Below, one piece after another: positions 19,433 to 28,654 of a stretch of 64,000 bases of DNA. The notes below the pieces were generated by a model. That model was not told the origin of the DNA. It searched no databases and was given only the letters and a program-made list of their open reading frames with translations. The stretch covers positions 2,728,001 through 2,792,000 of the forward strand of contig NZ_CAJRAF010000002.1 in the NCBI RefSeq assembly GCF_907164905.1. Direction: 5' to 3'. The DNA comes from Dyadobacter sp. CECT 9275. Its GTDB lineage: Bacteria; Bacteroidota; Bacteroidia; Cytophagales; Spirosomataceae. The translations under genes were made by a program, and so were the position numbers. Numbering within the stretch: the first letter of the stretch is position 1; every line of letters begins with the position of its first letter.

Positions 19433-20224
19433 ATGAATTTTACGTTATCACAAGTTCCTCCGCGAACTGCAAAACCAAGGGAAAAAGGCATTACCATGGT
19501 AATGGATAAAGGGCTTAGTGTCCGCGAAACGGAGGATATGATTTCTGCTGCCGCTCCATACATTGATATCGTAAAACTAGGCTGGGCCACTTCCTTTGTG
19601 AGCCCCAACCTTAACGATAAGCTGGCTGTTTACAAAAGTGCCAACATTCCGGTCTATTTCGGAGGTACTTTGTTTGAAGCTTTTGTGGTACGTAATCAGT
19701 TTGACGATTACCGAAAGCTGCTCGATAAATACGATTTGAAATATGCAGAAGTATCCGACGGTTCCATTGAAATGCCGCAGGACATGAAATGTGAATATAT
19801 CCATACGCTTTCCAAACAGGTTACTGTGCTTTCGGAAGTGGGTTCCAAGGACGAAAACAAGATCATCCCCCCCTATAAATGGATTCAGCTGATCAAGTCG
19901 GAACTGGAAGCCGGAGCCTGGAAAGTAATTGGTGAAGCGCGGGAATCAGGGAATGTAGGTCTATTCAGGGCCAGCGGAGAAGTACGCCAGGGACTGGTGG
20001 AAGAAATATTAACCGAAATACCTTTTGAAAGCATGTTATGGGAGGCCCCGCAGAAATCTCAGCAGGTTTGGTTTGTAAAGCTTCTGGGTGCCAATGTGAA
20101 CCTGGGAAATATTGCGCCAAACGAACTGATCCCTCTCGAAACCATCCGCCTCGGCCTGCGGGGTGATACTTTTACCCATTTTTTAAATGGAAAAACCAAG
20201 CAAAAATGGAAAATCGATAAATAA
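19433..20224 (+). CDS. Phosphosulfolactate synthase-like protein (ComA family)
   Basis: A 263-residue TIM-barrel protein of the ComA family, whose archaeal and Bacillus members add sulfite to phosphoenolpyruvate to give (2R)-phosphosulfolactate. Family features include REKGITMVMDKG, IDIVKLGWATSF, YFGGTLFEAF, EVSDGSIEMP and VIGEARESGNVGLF. In methanogens the product feeds coenzyme M synthesis, but no other coenzyme M genes occur here. In sulfonolipid-making Cytophagales a sulfonate supply role is conceivable; this is inference. It has its own TAnnTTTG promoter, and dedA follows 64 bases downstream. Confidence 0.85.
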   Translation: MNFTLSQVPPRTAKPREKGITMVMDKGLSVRETEDMISAAAPYIDIVKLGWATSFVSPNLNDKLAVYKSANIPVYFGGTLFEAFVVRNQFDDYRKLLDKYDLKYAEVSDGSIEMPQDMKCEYIHTLSKQVTVLSEVGSKDENKIIPPYKWIQLIKSELEAGAWKVIGEARESGNVGLFRASGEVRQGLVEEILTEIPFESMLWEAPQKSQQVWFVKLLGANVNLGNIAPNELIPLETIRLGLRGDTFTHFLNGKTKQKWKIDK

Positions 20225-20288
20225 TCGTACCCTTGGCACCATCCACTTAAAAATCAGTTCAACTTATTATCTCACCACAACATTAGCT

Positions 20289-20945
20289 ATGGAGTTTCTT
20301 AAGCAGTTTATTGACATTTTCCTCCATCTTGACAAACACCTGTTTGACATAGTTCAAGAGTACGGGACACTCACATACCTGATCCTTTTCCTGATCGTAT
20401 TTACAGAAACTGGGCTGGTGATCATGCCACTGCTGCCAGGCGACTCATTACTTTTTGCGGCGGGCGCTTTGGCGGCCAACGAGAGCACCGGTCTCAACGT
20501 TTGGCTGATTATCATCATTCTGATCGTTGCCGCGCTGCTTGGGGACAATGTCAATTATTTTATCGGCAAGAAATTCAGCGGAGAAATCAAAAAACGGGAA
20601 CGTATTCTGTTTCTAAAGAGAGAATATCTTGAGAAAACCGAAGCATTTTATGCAAAACACGGCGGAAGTACAGTGATCATGGCAAGGTTCATTCCGATTA
20701 TCCGTACCATTGCGCCTTTCGTAGCAGGTGCAGGGAGTATGACTTATTCAAAGTACATTACTTTCTGTGTAATCGGGGCGTTACTCTGGGTACCGACGTT
20801 AACACTGCTCGGCTACTTCTTCGGTGGGTTTGAAATCGTCAAAAACAATTTCGAATTAGTCGTATTCGCTATCATCGGTTTCTCCATACTCCCCATGATA
20901 TATCAGTTTCTTAAGAGCAAATTTTCCAAGCCGAGTGCTGCTTAG
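20289..20945 (+). CDS. DedA-family membrane protein
   Basis: A 218-residue inner-membrane protein with the DedA signature: FTETGLVIMPLLPGDSLL, then GDNVNYFIGKKF and RFIPIIRTIAPFVAGAG. DedA/SNARE-associated proteins act as proton-dependent lipid flippases, with undecaprenyl phosphate or phosphatidylethanolamine as substrates in characterised members. ATG 20289 is preferred over the frame start at 20187, which would overlap the comA-like gene by 38 bases and add a non-membrane leader. Its stop codon TAG lies at the first unit of a heptanucleotide tandem repeat. Confidence 0.9.
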   Translation: MEFLKQFIDIFLHLDKHLFDIVQEYGTLTYLILFLIVFTETGLVIMPLLPGDSLLFAAGALAANESTGLNVWLIIIILIVAALLGDNVNYFIGKKFSGEIKKRERILFLKREYLEKTEAFYAKHGGSTVIMARFIPIIRTIAPFVAGAGSMTYSKYITFCVIGALLWVPTLTLLGYFFGGFEIVKNNFELVVFAIIGFSILPMIYQFLKSKFSKPSAA

Positions 20946-21030
20946 CGGTTAGCGGTTAGCGGTTAGCGGTTAGCGGTTAGCGGTTAGCGGTTAGCGGTTA
21001 GCGGTTAGCGGTTAGCGGTTAGCGGTTAGC
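20942..21030. repeat. Heptanucleotide tandem repeat TTAGCGG, about 12.7 copies
   Basis: An uninterrupted run of the unit TTAGCGG fills 89 bases with no mismatch. It begins inside the stop codon of dedA (…GCT TAG) and ends exactly where the terminator's A-run begins. Because the period is seven and each unit contains TAG, all three plus-strand frames are closed within 21 bases. The last GTTAGC of the repeat is also the outer part of the terminator stem. Perfect identity suggests recent slippage and probable copy-number variation between strains. Confidence 0.97.
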
Positions 21031-21071
21031 AAAAAAAATGTCCCGGTTAACGGGACATTTTTTTTGCTAAC
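21025..21071. terminator. Strong bidirectional terminator between dedA and guaB
   Basis: A perfect 21-base stem: the left arm 21025-21045 starts GTTAGC, continues with eight A and ends TGTCCCG; the right arm 21051-21071 mirrors it. The loop is GTTAA. The inner CCCG/CGGG core with flanking A8/T8 gives a canonical U-run on both strands. It separates the convergent dedA and guaB genes. Confidence 0.95.
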
Positions 21072-21097
21072 GTTTATACTTTTAACTCCGCACACTC

Positions 21098-22576
21098 TTA
21101 CTTTGAAGAATAGTTGGGCGCTTCTTTCTGGATCATAATGTCGTGCGGGTGGCTTTCCCGTACACCGGCAGATGTTATCTTAACAAACTGCGCTTTCTGC
21201 AACGAACTGATATCACCCGCTCCGCAATAGCCCATACCGGCCTTCAAACCTCCCACCATCTGATAGATTATCTCGGATACCTTTCCTTTGAATGGCACAC
21301 GCCCTACAATACCTTCCGGAACAAGTTTCTTCACATCGTCCTCCGCATCCTGGAAATAACGGTCCTTAGATCCGTCCTCCATTGCTTCCACCGAACCCAT
21401 CCCCCGGTAAGCTTTAAACTTACGTCCTTCGTAAATAACAATTTCTCCCGGCGCTTCATCACTTCCTGCAAGCATGGAGCCGATCATGATGGTACTGGCT
21501 CCTCCGGCAAGCGCTTTGGTCATATCACCAGAGAAACGAATGCCTCCGTCAGCAATTACCGGCACATCCGGATGTGTCGTTTTCAATGCATCGGCTGCCC
21601 ACATAACGGCGGTAAGCTGAGGAACACCAATACCGGCAATGATACGAGTGGTACAAATACTACCTGGCCCCACGCCTACCTTAACAGCATCCGCTCCGGC
21701 TTCTGCCAGCGCGATGGCCGCCTCACCGGTTGCCACATTACCGGCAATTACATCCAGCTTTGGAAAATGTTCCTTCACTGATTTAAGAGCGTCAATCACT
21801 CCTTTGCTATGCCCGTGTGCAGTATCCAGACTGATCACATCTACTCCGGCTTTCACCAGCGCTTCTACCCTTTTTAATAAATCAGCCGTAACGCCCACCG
21901 CAGCACCTACACGTAACCGTCCGTATTCGTCCTTGCAGGCATTCGGATGCGATTTCCGTTTCAGGATATCTTTATAAGTAATCAGGCCCGTCAGACGGTA
22001 GTCGGAATCCACTATGGGAAGTTTTTCAATTTTGTATTCCTGAAGGATCTTTTCCGCATCATCCAGAGACAATCCCTCGGATGCTGTGATCAGATTTTCC
22101 TTCGTCATGATTTCCGTTACGGGTTTTGACATTTCCCGTTCAAAACGCAGATCACGGTTGGTAAGGATACCTATCAGCTTATGCTGGTTGTCAATAACCG
22201 GAATACCGCCAATTTTGAATTCACGCATGATCTGGTGAGCATCTCCCAATGTTGCCGTATCCGACAACGTAATGGGATCCAGTATCATACCACTTTCAGA
22301 GCGCTTCACTTTACGTACCTGCTCTGCCTGTGCTTCCAGGCTCATATTTTTATGAATGATCCCTATTCCACCTTCCTGCGCCATGGCAATGGCCAGGTCA
22401 AATTCTGTAACCGTATCCATGGCTGCCGAAACCAATGGAATGTTAAGAGCAATATTACGTGTCAGCTTGGTTTTGGTGGTTGTATCCCGAGGCAGAATTT
22501 CTGAATAACCAGGTATTAGAAGAACGTCGTCGTAAGTCAATGCCTCAAAGAGGACTTTGGATGGGTCTGTGCTCAT
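21098..22576 (-). CDS. guaB: Inosine-5'-monophosphate dehydrogenase
   Basis: A 492-residue enzyme that oxidises IMP to XMP with NAD, the committed step of GTP synthesis. The barrel starts [14 protein letters not shown]. Two CBS domains interrupt it (about residues 95-215). The catalytic loop is [11 protein letters not shown], with the active-site Cys. The IMP-binding [11 protein letters not shown] and the mobile-flap region [10 protein letters not shown] are present. The length is normal. It is transcribed alone, with a TAATTTTG element close upstream and a shared terminator at its end. Confidence 0.97.
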   Translation of the reverse strand: MSTDPSKVLFEALTYDDVLLIPGYSEILPRDTTTKTKLTRNIALNIPLVSAAMDTVTEFDLAIAMAQEGGIGIIHKNMSLEAQAEQVRKVKRSESGMILDPITLSDTATLGDAHQIMREFKIGGIPVIDNQHKLIGILTNRDLRFEREMSKPVTEIMTKENLITASEGLSLDDAEKILQEYKIEKLPIVDSDYRLTGLITYKDILKRKSHPNACKDEYGRLRVGAAVGVTADLLKRVEALVKAGVDVISLDTAHGHSKGVIDALKSVKEHFPKLDVIAGNVATGEAAIALAEAGADAVKVGVGPGSICTTRIIAGIGVPQLTAVMWAADALKTTHPDVPVIADGGIRFSGDMTKALAGGASTIMIGSMLAGSDEAPGEIVIYEGRKFKAYRGMGSVEAMEDGSKDRYFQDAEDDVKKLVPEGIVGRVPFKGKVSEIIYQMVGGLKAGMGYCGAGDISSLQKAQFVKITSAGVRESHPHDIMIQKEAPNYSSK

Positions 22577-22604
22577 AGCAAATAATCTATTGTTATTTGC
22601 GGGG

Positions 22605-22612
22605 CAAAATTA
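22605..22612 (-). promoter_or_regulatory. Probable -7 element of the guaB promoter
   Basis: On the minus strand the sequence reads TAATTTTG, a full match to the Bacteroidota TAnnTTTG element, 28 bases upstream of the guaB ATG. No clear TTG lies at the -33 position, so the call is moderate. Confidence 0.5.
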
Positions 22613-22686
22613 AAAAGAAGTTCTCAGGAAAGAAAATAATTTGGACTTTTCCGGTAAAAATTCTTGAGCCAGCCTTTGTGACGGCG

Positions 22687-24003
22687 TCAGCTTACCAAAA
22701 CTCTTACCTTTTTAATTCGTCTTTTATCCGCCGATTGTACTTTGAAAGTAATATTCCGGTGTGACACGATCTCTCCCGTCCTGGGCAACCTTGAAAACAG
22801 TTCAAGCAAAAGACCCGCCAGAGATTCATTATTGCCCCGCACGTCATCAAAATAATCCGTTTCCAGGTTCAGCAGCCGGCATAAGTCACTGATCAGCACC
22901 TTTCCCTCAAACACATAGGTATTTTCATCTACCTGGGTGTAATTGACGACATCATCCTCGTCGTATTCATCATTTATATCTCCAAAAATCTCTTCAATAA
23001 TATCTTCGAGGGTAATCAATCCGCCGGTCCCCCCATATTCATCCACAACAATTGCCATGTGGACACGGCGGTTCTGGAATTCCTTCATGAGGTCATCCAG
23101 CCGTTTGCTTTCCGGAATAAAATAAACCGGGCGAAGCAATCTCTGCCAGTGAAAATGTTCATTACTGTTGATGTGCGGCAAAAGATCCTTCACATTGAGA
23201 ATACCTTCGATGTGATCCAGATCATCCCTGAAAACCGGCACACGAGAGTACCCCGACTTATTGATTTTATCCATGAGCTCGTGAAAATCCAGCTCAATAT
23301 CAAAGGCAGTAATATTCACCCTTGCCTGCATGGCCTTTTTGGCATTCGTCTGCCTGAAATTGGCCAGCCCGCGGAGCAGGTCCGTCTCCTCCTCACTTTC
23401 CGCCTTAGCTTCCAGACGTTCCGTTGAAATTTCGGTACCTTCTGGTTCGATAACGCCAAAAAAATAGCTGAGCCGGAGTACCGTTCCTGTCAAGGGTTTG
23501 GTAAGGCTGAAGAGAAATTTTGTCAGCCCCTCTATGTTGTGAATAAAACCCAAAGCACTTCGGGCACTAAAATAACGGGTGAGTGCGTCCAGCCAAATCC
23601 ACACACCCAGGCAGCCCAGGGCGATCCAGTGTACTATGCCCTCCGGATCAATGACAAAAAACATCCATATCACACGGGAGGCCAGGATCAACGCAATAAG
23701 CGTAAACCCTCTCTGAAAAAGAGAGAGTATTAACTGCTGAACACGGTTTGGAAGCGGATTAAGATCATCGGTTTTCTTTTCCCAGGGATTCTCCATCGCC
23801 CCTGCGGCTGCATACGCGGCCCGGATACCGGAAAGAAAAAGAGAAATAAACAGTAGAATTATAACAAAGGCGAGATCATACAGGGCAACGGAATCAACCG
23901 GTAACACAAAACCGGCCAGGAAAGTCAGCGCGCGTTTTGCGGGAAATAACTTCCCGTTACGCTTTCGGGAAAGGGGGTCATCACTATCGGTTGTTTCTTT
24001 CAC
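22687..24003 (-). CDS. gldE: Gliding-motility-associated CNNM/CorC protein GldE
   Basis: A 438-residue membrane protein. Hydrophobic segments near residues 40-60 and 95-140 are followed by paired CBS domains (SGYSRVPVFRDDLDHIEGIL; VDEYGGTGGLITLEDIIEEI) and a CorC_HlyC C-terminal domain. This is the GldE/HlyC architecture. In Flavobacterium GldE supports GldD in gliding and type IX secretion; in the wider family such proteins move Mg or Co ions. Placement downstream of ssb and mutY supports the GldE assignment. A gldD gene does not follow, because guaB comes next. Confidence 0.85.
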   Translation of the reverse strand: MKETTDSDDPLSRKRNGKLFPAKRALTFLAGFVLPVDSVALYDLAFVIILLFISLFLSGIRAAYAAAGAMENPWEKKTDDLNPLPNRVQQLILSLFQRGFTLIALILASRVIWMFFVIDPEGIVHWIALGCLGVWIWLDALTRYFSARSALGFIHNIEGLTKFLFSLTKPLTGTVLRLSYFFGVIEPEGTEISTERLEAKAESEEETDLLRGLANFRQTNAKKAMQARVNITAFDIELDFHELMDKINKSGYSRVPVFRDDLDHIEGILNVKDLLPHINSNEHFHWQRLLRPVYFIPESKRLDDLMKEFQNRRVHMAIVVDEYGGTGGLITLEDIIEEIFGDINDEYDEDDVVNYTQVDENTYVFEGKVLISDLCRLLNLETDYFDDVRGNNESLAGLLLELFSRLPRTGEIVSHRNITFKVQSADKRRIKKVRVLVS

Positions 24004-24201
24004 AAAGAGTTAGAAAACGTTAACAATATACTTCGGCAGATACCTGATCAGATTTTTAAAAGTAAAAAACAGGATCAGGAAAAATACCTTACCTGTAATT
24101 TCGCTAAAAAGTTTCAAAAAACAAGAATTAGGGCTCATTTATTTGCACCTGCTTCCCGCCGGCAAATAATGAGCCCGTCACATTAAATTTTTGAATTAAG
24201 G

Positions 24202-24666
24202 TCAAAAAGGCAGATCGTCTTCATCCGACGCCATGGAAGGCGGAATTGGATCTGACGCCCTGGGCGTCTGCACATTTCTCGGTGCAGACTGGGAATATCC
24301 TGAATTTCCCTCACCGGCATTTGAACCTCCTCCGGGTGTTCCAAGCATGGTCAGGTTGCTGGCCCGGATGGTTGTCCCCGAACGCTGCTGACCTTCTTTG
24401 TCTGTCCAGTTATCCGTACGTATCCGTCCTTCAATGTACACCTGGCTTCCCTTTTTCAGATATTTTTCTGCCACCTTCGCCAGGCCTTCCCAAAGTTCGA
24501 TCCTATGCCATTCGGTATTATCAACCCGTTCCCCATTTTTATTGGTATATGTTTCCGTAGTAGCTATGTTAAACTTTGCCACTGCCGAACCGCTTTCAAG
24601 ATATCTTACTTCCGGATCGCTCCCGAGATTACCTATCAATATTACTTTGTTGACGCTTCCTGCCAT
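24202..24666 (-). CDS. ssb: Single-stranded DNA-binding protein
   Basis: A 154-residue SSB with an N-terminal OB fold ([51 protein letters not shown]). A Gly/Ser/Pro-rich linker follows, then the acidic tip DEDDLPF that recruits replication and repair partners. It coats single-stranded DNA in the cytoplasm. It is transcribed with gldE, which begins about 200 bases downstream; the gap contains no gene. The start is supported by the conserved first residues MAGSVNKV. Confidence 0.96.
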   Translation of the reverse strand: MAGSVNKVILIGNLGSDPEVRYLESGSAVAKFNIATTETYTNKNGERVDNTEWHRIELWEGLAKVAEKYLKKGSQVYIEGRIRTDNWTDKEGQQRSGTTIRASNLTMLGTPGGGSNAGEGNSGYSQSAPRNVQTPRASDPIPPSMASDEDDLPF

Positions 24667-24785
24667 GATTCCTGTATGTGTTAATATTTAATTTATTATT
24701 GAATGAAGTGTTAAAGATAACTTTAAAAAACAAAACCGTGCCGATCAGACCAGTGGTTCGGCAGGTGTTTTTTATTTTTGGTATA

Positions 24786-25991
24786 TCAAACGTCCCGTTC
24801 GCTTATTTTCCCGGTAGTTTTATCTTTCAGAATCAGTTTATTGCGACCGTCGTGCGTCATTTCCTGTTTGATCAGATAATAATTTTCATCGTAATCCACG
24901 TAATTTGACGGTTTTTCAACACCTTCTCTTCCGCGCCAAACCGGCAGATTCACCTTTTCCCACTGCTTTGTTTTGGCCGATTGGTAGGCTGCATCAATCA
25001 CCGCATTGACGATATATCCGTCATAAAAAGTTTCAGCAGGCTCAGCGCCGTTTTCAGCCGCATTGAACATATCCGTAAACATGTGGTTATAACCCAGGTC
25101 ATTCACCTCATCACCCACAGGGAACAGCCAGCCGGTATTACTTTCAGCCTTTTCGGCAACATAATCCTCGCCCTGTCCGTCCGGGTTTCTTCCGGTTGTG
25201 AACATTTCAAAACCTGTTCTTAGAAAATTATTGATCCAGATAGTACCCTCCGTTCCCATCACCTCGTCTCTCAGGTCCATTCCGCCCCTGAACGTCCAGC
25301 TCACCTCAAACTGTCCGATCGCCCCGTTTTCATACTTCACCAGGGCTATGGCATGATCCTCTGCATCAATAGGTTTCACCTGCGTATCAGCCCAGCACAT
25401 CACCTCCACCGGCCTGATATCCTTGCCAATAAAGTTGCGTGAGATTTCGATACAATGACAGCCCAGGTCCAGGATACAACCACCTCCTGCCTGCTCAATA
25501 TCCCAAAACCATTCACTATGCGGACCAGGATGCGCTTCCCTGGACTTTGCCCACAGGATACGTCCCAGCGCCCCCCTTTTTACACTTTCTATTGACTTTA
25601 AAAACTTTGGCGTATAACACAAATCTTCCAGGTATCCTGAAAAAATGCCTGCCTTCTCCACCGCCTGCAGCATCCTCAGCGCTTCGGCGGCGTTCCGGCC
25701 CAATGGCTTCGTAGACACCACAGCCTTCTTATGTTTTGCGCATAACATCACCGCTTCTTCATGTTTATGATTAGGCAAAGCCACACAAACCATATTGACA
25801 TCGGGATGTGCGATTACCTCCTCCATATTGGAAGACCAGAATGCACAACCATAGTCGTCCGCAAATTTTTTGGCATTTTCCTCACTTCGGGCATAAATGG
25901 CAGTAACTTTATCTCTGCCTCGCTGCCCATGAACGGATTCTGCATAAAAACGCCCAATAAAGCCGGAACCGAGCATTGCAATTTTCTGCAT
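24786..25991 (-). CDS. Gfo/Idh/MocA-family oxidoreductase
   Basis: About 401 residues. The N-terminal Rossmann fold has GSGFIGRFYAESV, and the motif STKPLGRN replaces the usual EKP sequence with the active-site Lys. The C-terminal domain carries the GGGCILDLGCHCIEI stretch with the catalytic His region. No signal peptide, so cytoplasmic. These enzymes oxidise or reduce sugars or inositols with NAD(P). ATG 25991 gives the compact MQKIAMLGSG start. It follows the PhyH dioxygenase by 114 bases on the same strand, suggesting one catabolic unit. The substrate is unknown. Confidence 0.88.
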   Translation of the reverse strand: MQKIAMLGSGFIGRFYAESVHGQRGRDKVTAIYARSEENAKKFADDYGCAFWSSNMEEVIAHPDVNMVCVALPNHKHEEAVMLCAKHKKAVVSTKPLGRNAAEALRMLQAVEKAGIFSGYLEDLCYTPKFLKSIESVKRGALGRILWAKSREAHPGPHSEWFWDIEQAGGGCILDLGCHCIEISRNFIGKDIRPVEVMCWADTQVKPIDAEDHAIALVKYENGAIGQFEVSWTFRGGMDLRDEVMGTEGTIWINNFLRTGFEMFTTGRNPDGQGEDYVAEKAESNTGWLFPVGDEVNDLGYNHMFTDMFNAAENGAEPAETFYDGYIVNAVIDAAYQSAKTKQWEKVNLPVWRGREGVEKPSNYVDYDENYYLIKQEMTHDGRNKLILKDKTTGKISERDV

Positions 25992-26105
25992 AAAAATAAT
26001 ATCGTTAATGGTTGTCAATTTTGTTGTGCATAGCAGGCATCACCGGAATACCCCGATTTATCATCCGATGCCCGGGGAATACCTCGCCTGACTTCCTTCC
26101 CTCTG

Positions 26106-26954
26106 TCATTTTGTATTGACTGTACTTTCCCAGCCGGTGGTTTTCAGTGCGGGGTCATCCTCCTTTTTAAGGAAATCGGCATCTTCGAAAGACTCAGCCT
26201 CCCACTCCATCAACGCCCTGTCGGGGACGATAGAGACGGGCACTTTCCAGGAGTTTGACATCTCGCTGTAAGCTATGTTTGATTGCGAATTATAACATGA
26301 AATCAGTGACCAACGGGGGTGATCCGATAAGTTTGCTTCTGACCTGTGTAGTAAGTTACTGTGAAAGAAAAGTGCATCTCCTGGTTCCAGTTCGCAATAA
26401 ATCAGGTCCATCGTTTTCAGAGAATGATTCACCATTTCCATGTCCGCGCCTACCTGCTCTCCTGCAAAACCATGATTGACGCGCCCCATTTTGTGAGAGC
26501 CTCTGATTACCTGCAGACAACCGTTTTCTTTATTAGCTTCTGTTAGGGCAACCATCACACTCATAAGCTGGTCGGGAAACATGAACTGGTTTTTATACCA
26601 GTAGCCATAATCCTGATGCCATTCCCAGGCACCACCTACCTTGGGCTCCTTTTGCATCAGTTTGGTATGAAAATGACAGACAGGGCTGTCTTCACCCAAC
26701 AGCTGCCACACTGCATTAACCATCCTTTCACTGCGAATCAGGTAGCCGAAAACATCATCTCCCGGAGTAAACCACAGTGTTAGTTTCGTTTTTTTCCCCG
26801 ACTGATCGTTAAGATCCATTGCATTTTTCTGCATGATGGAATTTTCAACAGCACTTTTATACAATTTGTCTATCTCTTCCGGACTGAAAAGACCCTTTAC
26901 AACGAGATACCCGTCACGGTGATAATCGTTTGTCTGAATTTGTGTGAGATGCAT
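26106..26954 (-). CDS. Phytanoyl-CoA dioxygenase-family (PhyH) protein
   Basis: About 282 residues. It is a 2-oxoglutarate/Fe(II) dioxygenase of the PhyH type: the HxD iron motif is in WEWHQDYGYW, the distal His is in FHSNLLHRSEAN, and an Arg follows in HPRWSLISCYN for 2-oxoglutarate. The substrate is not predictable; the family ranges from lipid and ectoine hydroxylation to phosphonate metabolism. ATG 26954 is preferred, since the leader from 27014 is AT-rich. It is placed between mutY and the oxidoreductase, all on the minus strand. Confidence 0.85.
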   Translation of the reverse strand: MHLTQIQTNDYHRDGYLVVKGLFSPEEIDKLYKSAVENSIMQKNAMDLNDQSGKKTKLTLWFTPGDDVFGYLIRSERMVNAVWQLLGEDSPVCHFHTKLMQKEPKVGGAWEWHQDYGYWYKNQFMFPDQLMSVMVALTEANKENGCLQVIRGSHKMGRVNHGFAGEQVGADMEMVNHSLKTMDLIYCELEPGDALFFHSNLLHRSEANLSDHPRWSLISCYNSQSNIAYSEMSNSWKVPVSIVPDRALMEWEAESFEDADFLKKEDDPALKTTGWESTVNTK

Positions 26955-27068
26955 GATGAAAGGATTTAAGATTTTCGTTTTATACAAATTTATATTGGTT
27001 AATACACATTTCAATCAAACCGTAGAAAAGAATCAGTCCAGCAAACAAATCCGGCGGCAGGAACCCTA

Positions 27069-28160
27069 CTAAAGGTATCTTTCATCCCGCAATACATTGT
27101 CAATCAGAATAGGTTTTGGCAAGGTTTCCACTTCCTCCGGAGCGTAAAAGGACAAGTTGTCCGACAACTCCTCGCTAACACCCGGGTGAAGACCCGGGCG
27201 GAGACTTACCCACCAAAACTTCACGTTCAGCCGCTGGTGGGTAAGTATGTGAATATATGGCTTCACAATTTCTTTTAGTACACCCTTTTCCAGAACTTTT
27301 CCAAGGATGTTATCCTGCATCAGATCCTCCGGCGAAACATCTGCCGAAGCCGTTTCTATACCCGGAAAATCATACAAACCTTTCCAAATATCCTTTCCGG
27401 TTCGTTCTTTCAATGCCAGTCGGCCCTGGTCTTCCAGAATGAAATAATGAAGATACCTATTCTTTACCGCAACCTTTTTTGCTTTTACTGGTAACGCCGC
27501 CTGCACCTTATGCAGATACGCATAACACACAGTATTAAAGGGACATACCTCACAATCCGGAGACACGGGTACACACTGGATTGCGCCGAACTCAATCATG
27601 GCCTGATTGTAGGTTGCAGGGTCACTGGTGGAGATCAGTTGCCGGGCAATATCCAGAAATTCCTTTTTTCCCGCCGGGCTCAGAATATCTGAATAGATAC
27701 CAAAAATCCTGGCCATCACCCTGTAGACATTCCCGTCGATAGCGGGCACCACTTCATTAAAAGCAAAGGATGCTATGGCCGCCGCCGTATAAGCGCCAAG
27801 CCCTTTGAGTTTTTCAAGTTTTACAGCCGTGGCCGGAAACCTTGCATCAAATTCTGCCACGATCTGTCTGGCCGTAAAATGCATGTTCCTTGCTCTTGAG
27901 TAGTAACCCAGCCCTTGCCAAAGCCTGAGTACATCCTTTTCGTCTGCCCCGGCCAGCGCCTCTACGGTCGGATAGGCGGTTACAAATCTTTCATAATAAG
28001 GTGTACCCTGCGCTACCCGCGTTTGCTGAAGAATGATCTCCGACAGCCATATTTTGTAAGGATCATTGGTTTCTCTCCAGGGTAGTTTCCGGTGATTTCG
28101 GAGATACCACGTTTTGAGCTTTTTATTAAATTCCAGTACGTCAATACTATCCCCCAGCAT
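27069..28160 (-). CDS. mutY: A/G-specific adenine glycosylase
   Basis: About 363 residues. MutY removes adenine mispaired with 8-oxoguanine. The catalytic Glu lies in LSEIILQQTRV. The helix-hairpin-helix LKGLGAYTAAAIASFAF is followed by the catalytic Asp in AIDGNVYRV. The 4Fe-4S ligands follow the spacing C-x6-C-x2-C-x5-C (CVPVSPDCEVCPFNTVC). The C-terminal NUDIX-like domain that reads 8-oxoG follows. A start at 28181 is also possible. It is divergent from the HU-like gene. Confidence 0.95.
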   Translation of the reverse strand: MLGDSIDVLEFNKKLKTWYLRNHRKLPWRETNDPYKIWLSEIILQQTRVAQGTPYYERFVTAYPTVEALAGADEKDVLRLWQGLGYYSRARNMHFTARQIVAEFDARFPATAVKLEKLKGLGAYTAAAIASFAFNEVVPAIDGNVYRVMARIFGIYSDILSPAGKKEFLDIARQLISTSDPATYNQAMIEFGAIQCVPVSPDCEVCPFNTVCYAYLHKVQAALPVKAKKVAVKNRYLHYFILEDQGRLALKERTGKDIWKGLYDFPGIETASADVSPEDLMQDNILGKVLEKGVLKEIVKPYIHILTHQRLNVKFWWVSLRPGLHPGVSEELSDNLSFYAPEEVETLPKPILIDNVLRDERYL

Positions 28161-28245
28161 CTTAAACCGACTTATGTACACTGTTATTTAATGAATTAGA
28201 AAAAAAATGAAAACGTCTGCCTTTTAATTTCCGGTAAAATTACCG

Positions 28246-28253
28246 TACCTTTG
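28246..28253 (+). promoter_or_regulatory. Probable -7 element of the HU-like gene promoter
   Basis: TACCTTTG, an exact TAnnTTTG match, lies 66 bases before the GTG start of the HU-like gene. The region at -33 is T-rich but without a clean TTG. It also sits just upstream of the divergent mutY start. Confidence 0.55.
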
Positions 28254-28319
28254 TGTTCCCAAAATTTGGAGGAATAAATAAATTAACGAAATAATATCCA
28301 CTTAAAGTAAAAAATCAAA

Positions 28320-28625
28320 GTGACCAAGGCAGACGTAATCGCACAAATTTCTGAGAAAACAGGCGTAGACAAGGGCGATGTTCAACAAACGCTAGAATCG
28401 TTTTTCACCGTGGTAAAGGAATCCCTTTCTGAAGGGGAGAACCTGTATGTAAGGGGTTTCGGCAGCTTCATTAATAAAAAGCGCGCCCGTAAAGTAGCCC
28501 GTAACATCTCACAGGGAACTTCCATGATCATCGATGAGCACTTTGTACCGAGCTTTAAGCCTGCAAAAGTGTTTGTAGAGCAGGTTAAAGAAAGCGACAA
28601 GCTTAAAGCTGTTGCAGAAAAATAA
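28320..28625 (+). CDS. HU/IHF-family DNA-binding protein
   Basis: A 101-residue nucleoid protein of the HU/IHF family. The dimer helices are in ADVIAQISEKTGVDKGDVQQTLESF. The core GFGSFINKKRARK leads into the beta arm, where a divergent ARNISQGTSMIIDEHFVPSFKPAK replaces the usual RNPQTGE arm sequence. The start is GTG; no ATG offers a better alternative, and residue 2 onward matches the family. It heads the plus-strand group HU, TPR protein, small basic protein, RNase G. It probably bends DNA or organises the nucleoid. Confidence 0.93.
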   Translation: MTKADVIAQISEKTGVDKGDVQQTLESFFTVVKESLSEGENLYVRGFGSFINKKRARKVARNISQGTSMIIDEHFVPSFKPAKVFVEQVKESDKLKAVAEK

Positions 28626-28654
28626 ACCACCCATAGCGGTTTGATTTTAACACT

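Noticed and set aside
20942..21030. CRISPR-like array in the dedA-guaB gap
   Set aside because: The units are contiguous seven-base repeats with no spacers; it is a simple tandem repeat.
21143..21781. Long plus-strand frame of 212 codons antisense to guaB
   Set aside because: It lies entirely opposite the well-supported guaB gene and has a composition typical of antisense frames, rich in His, Cys and Arg.
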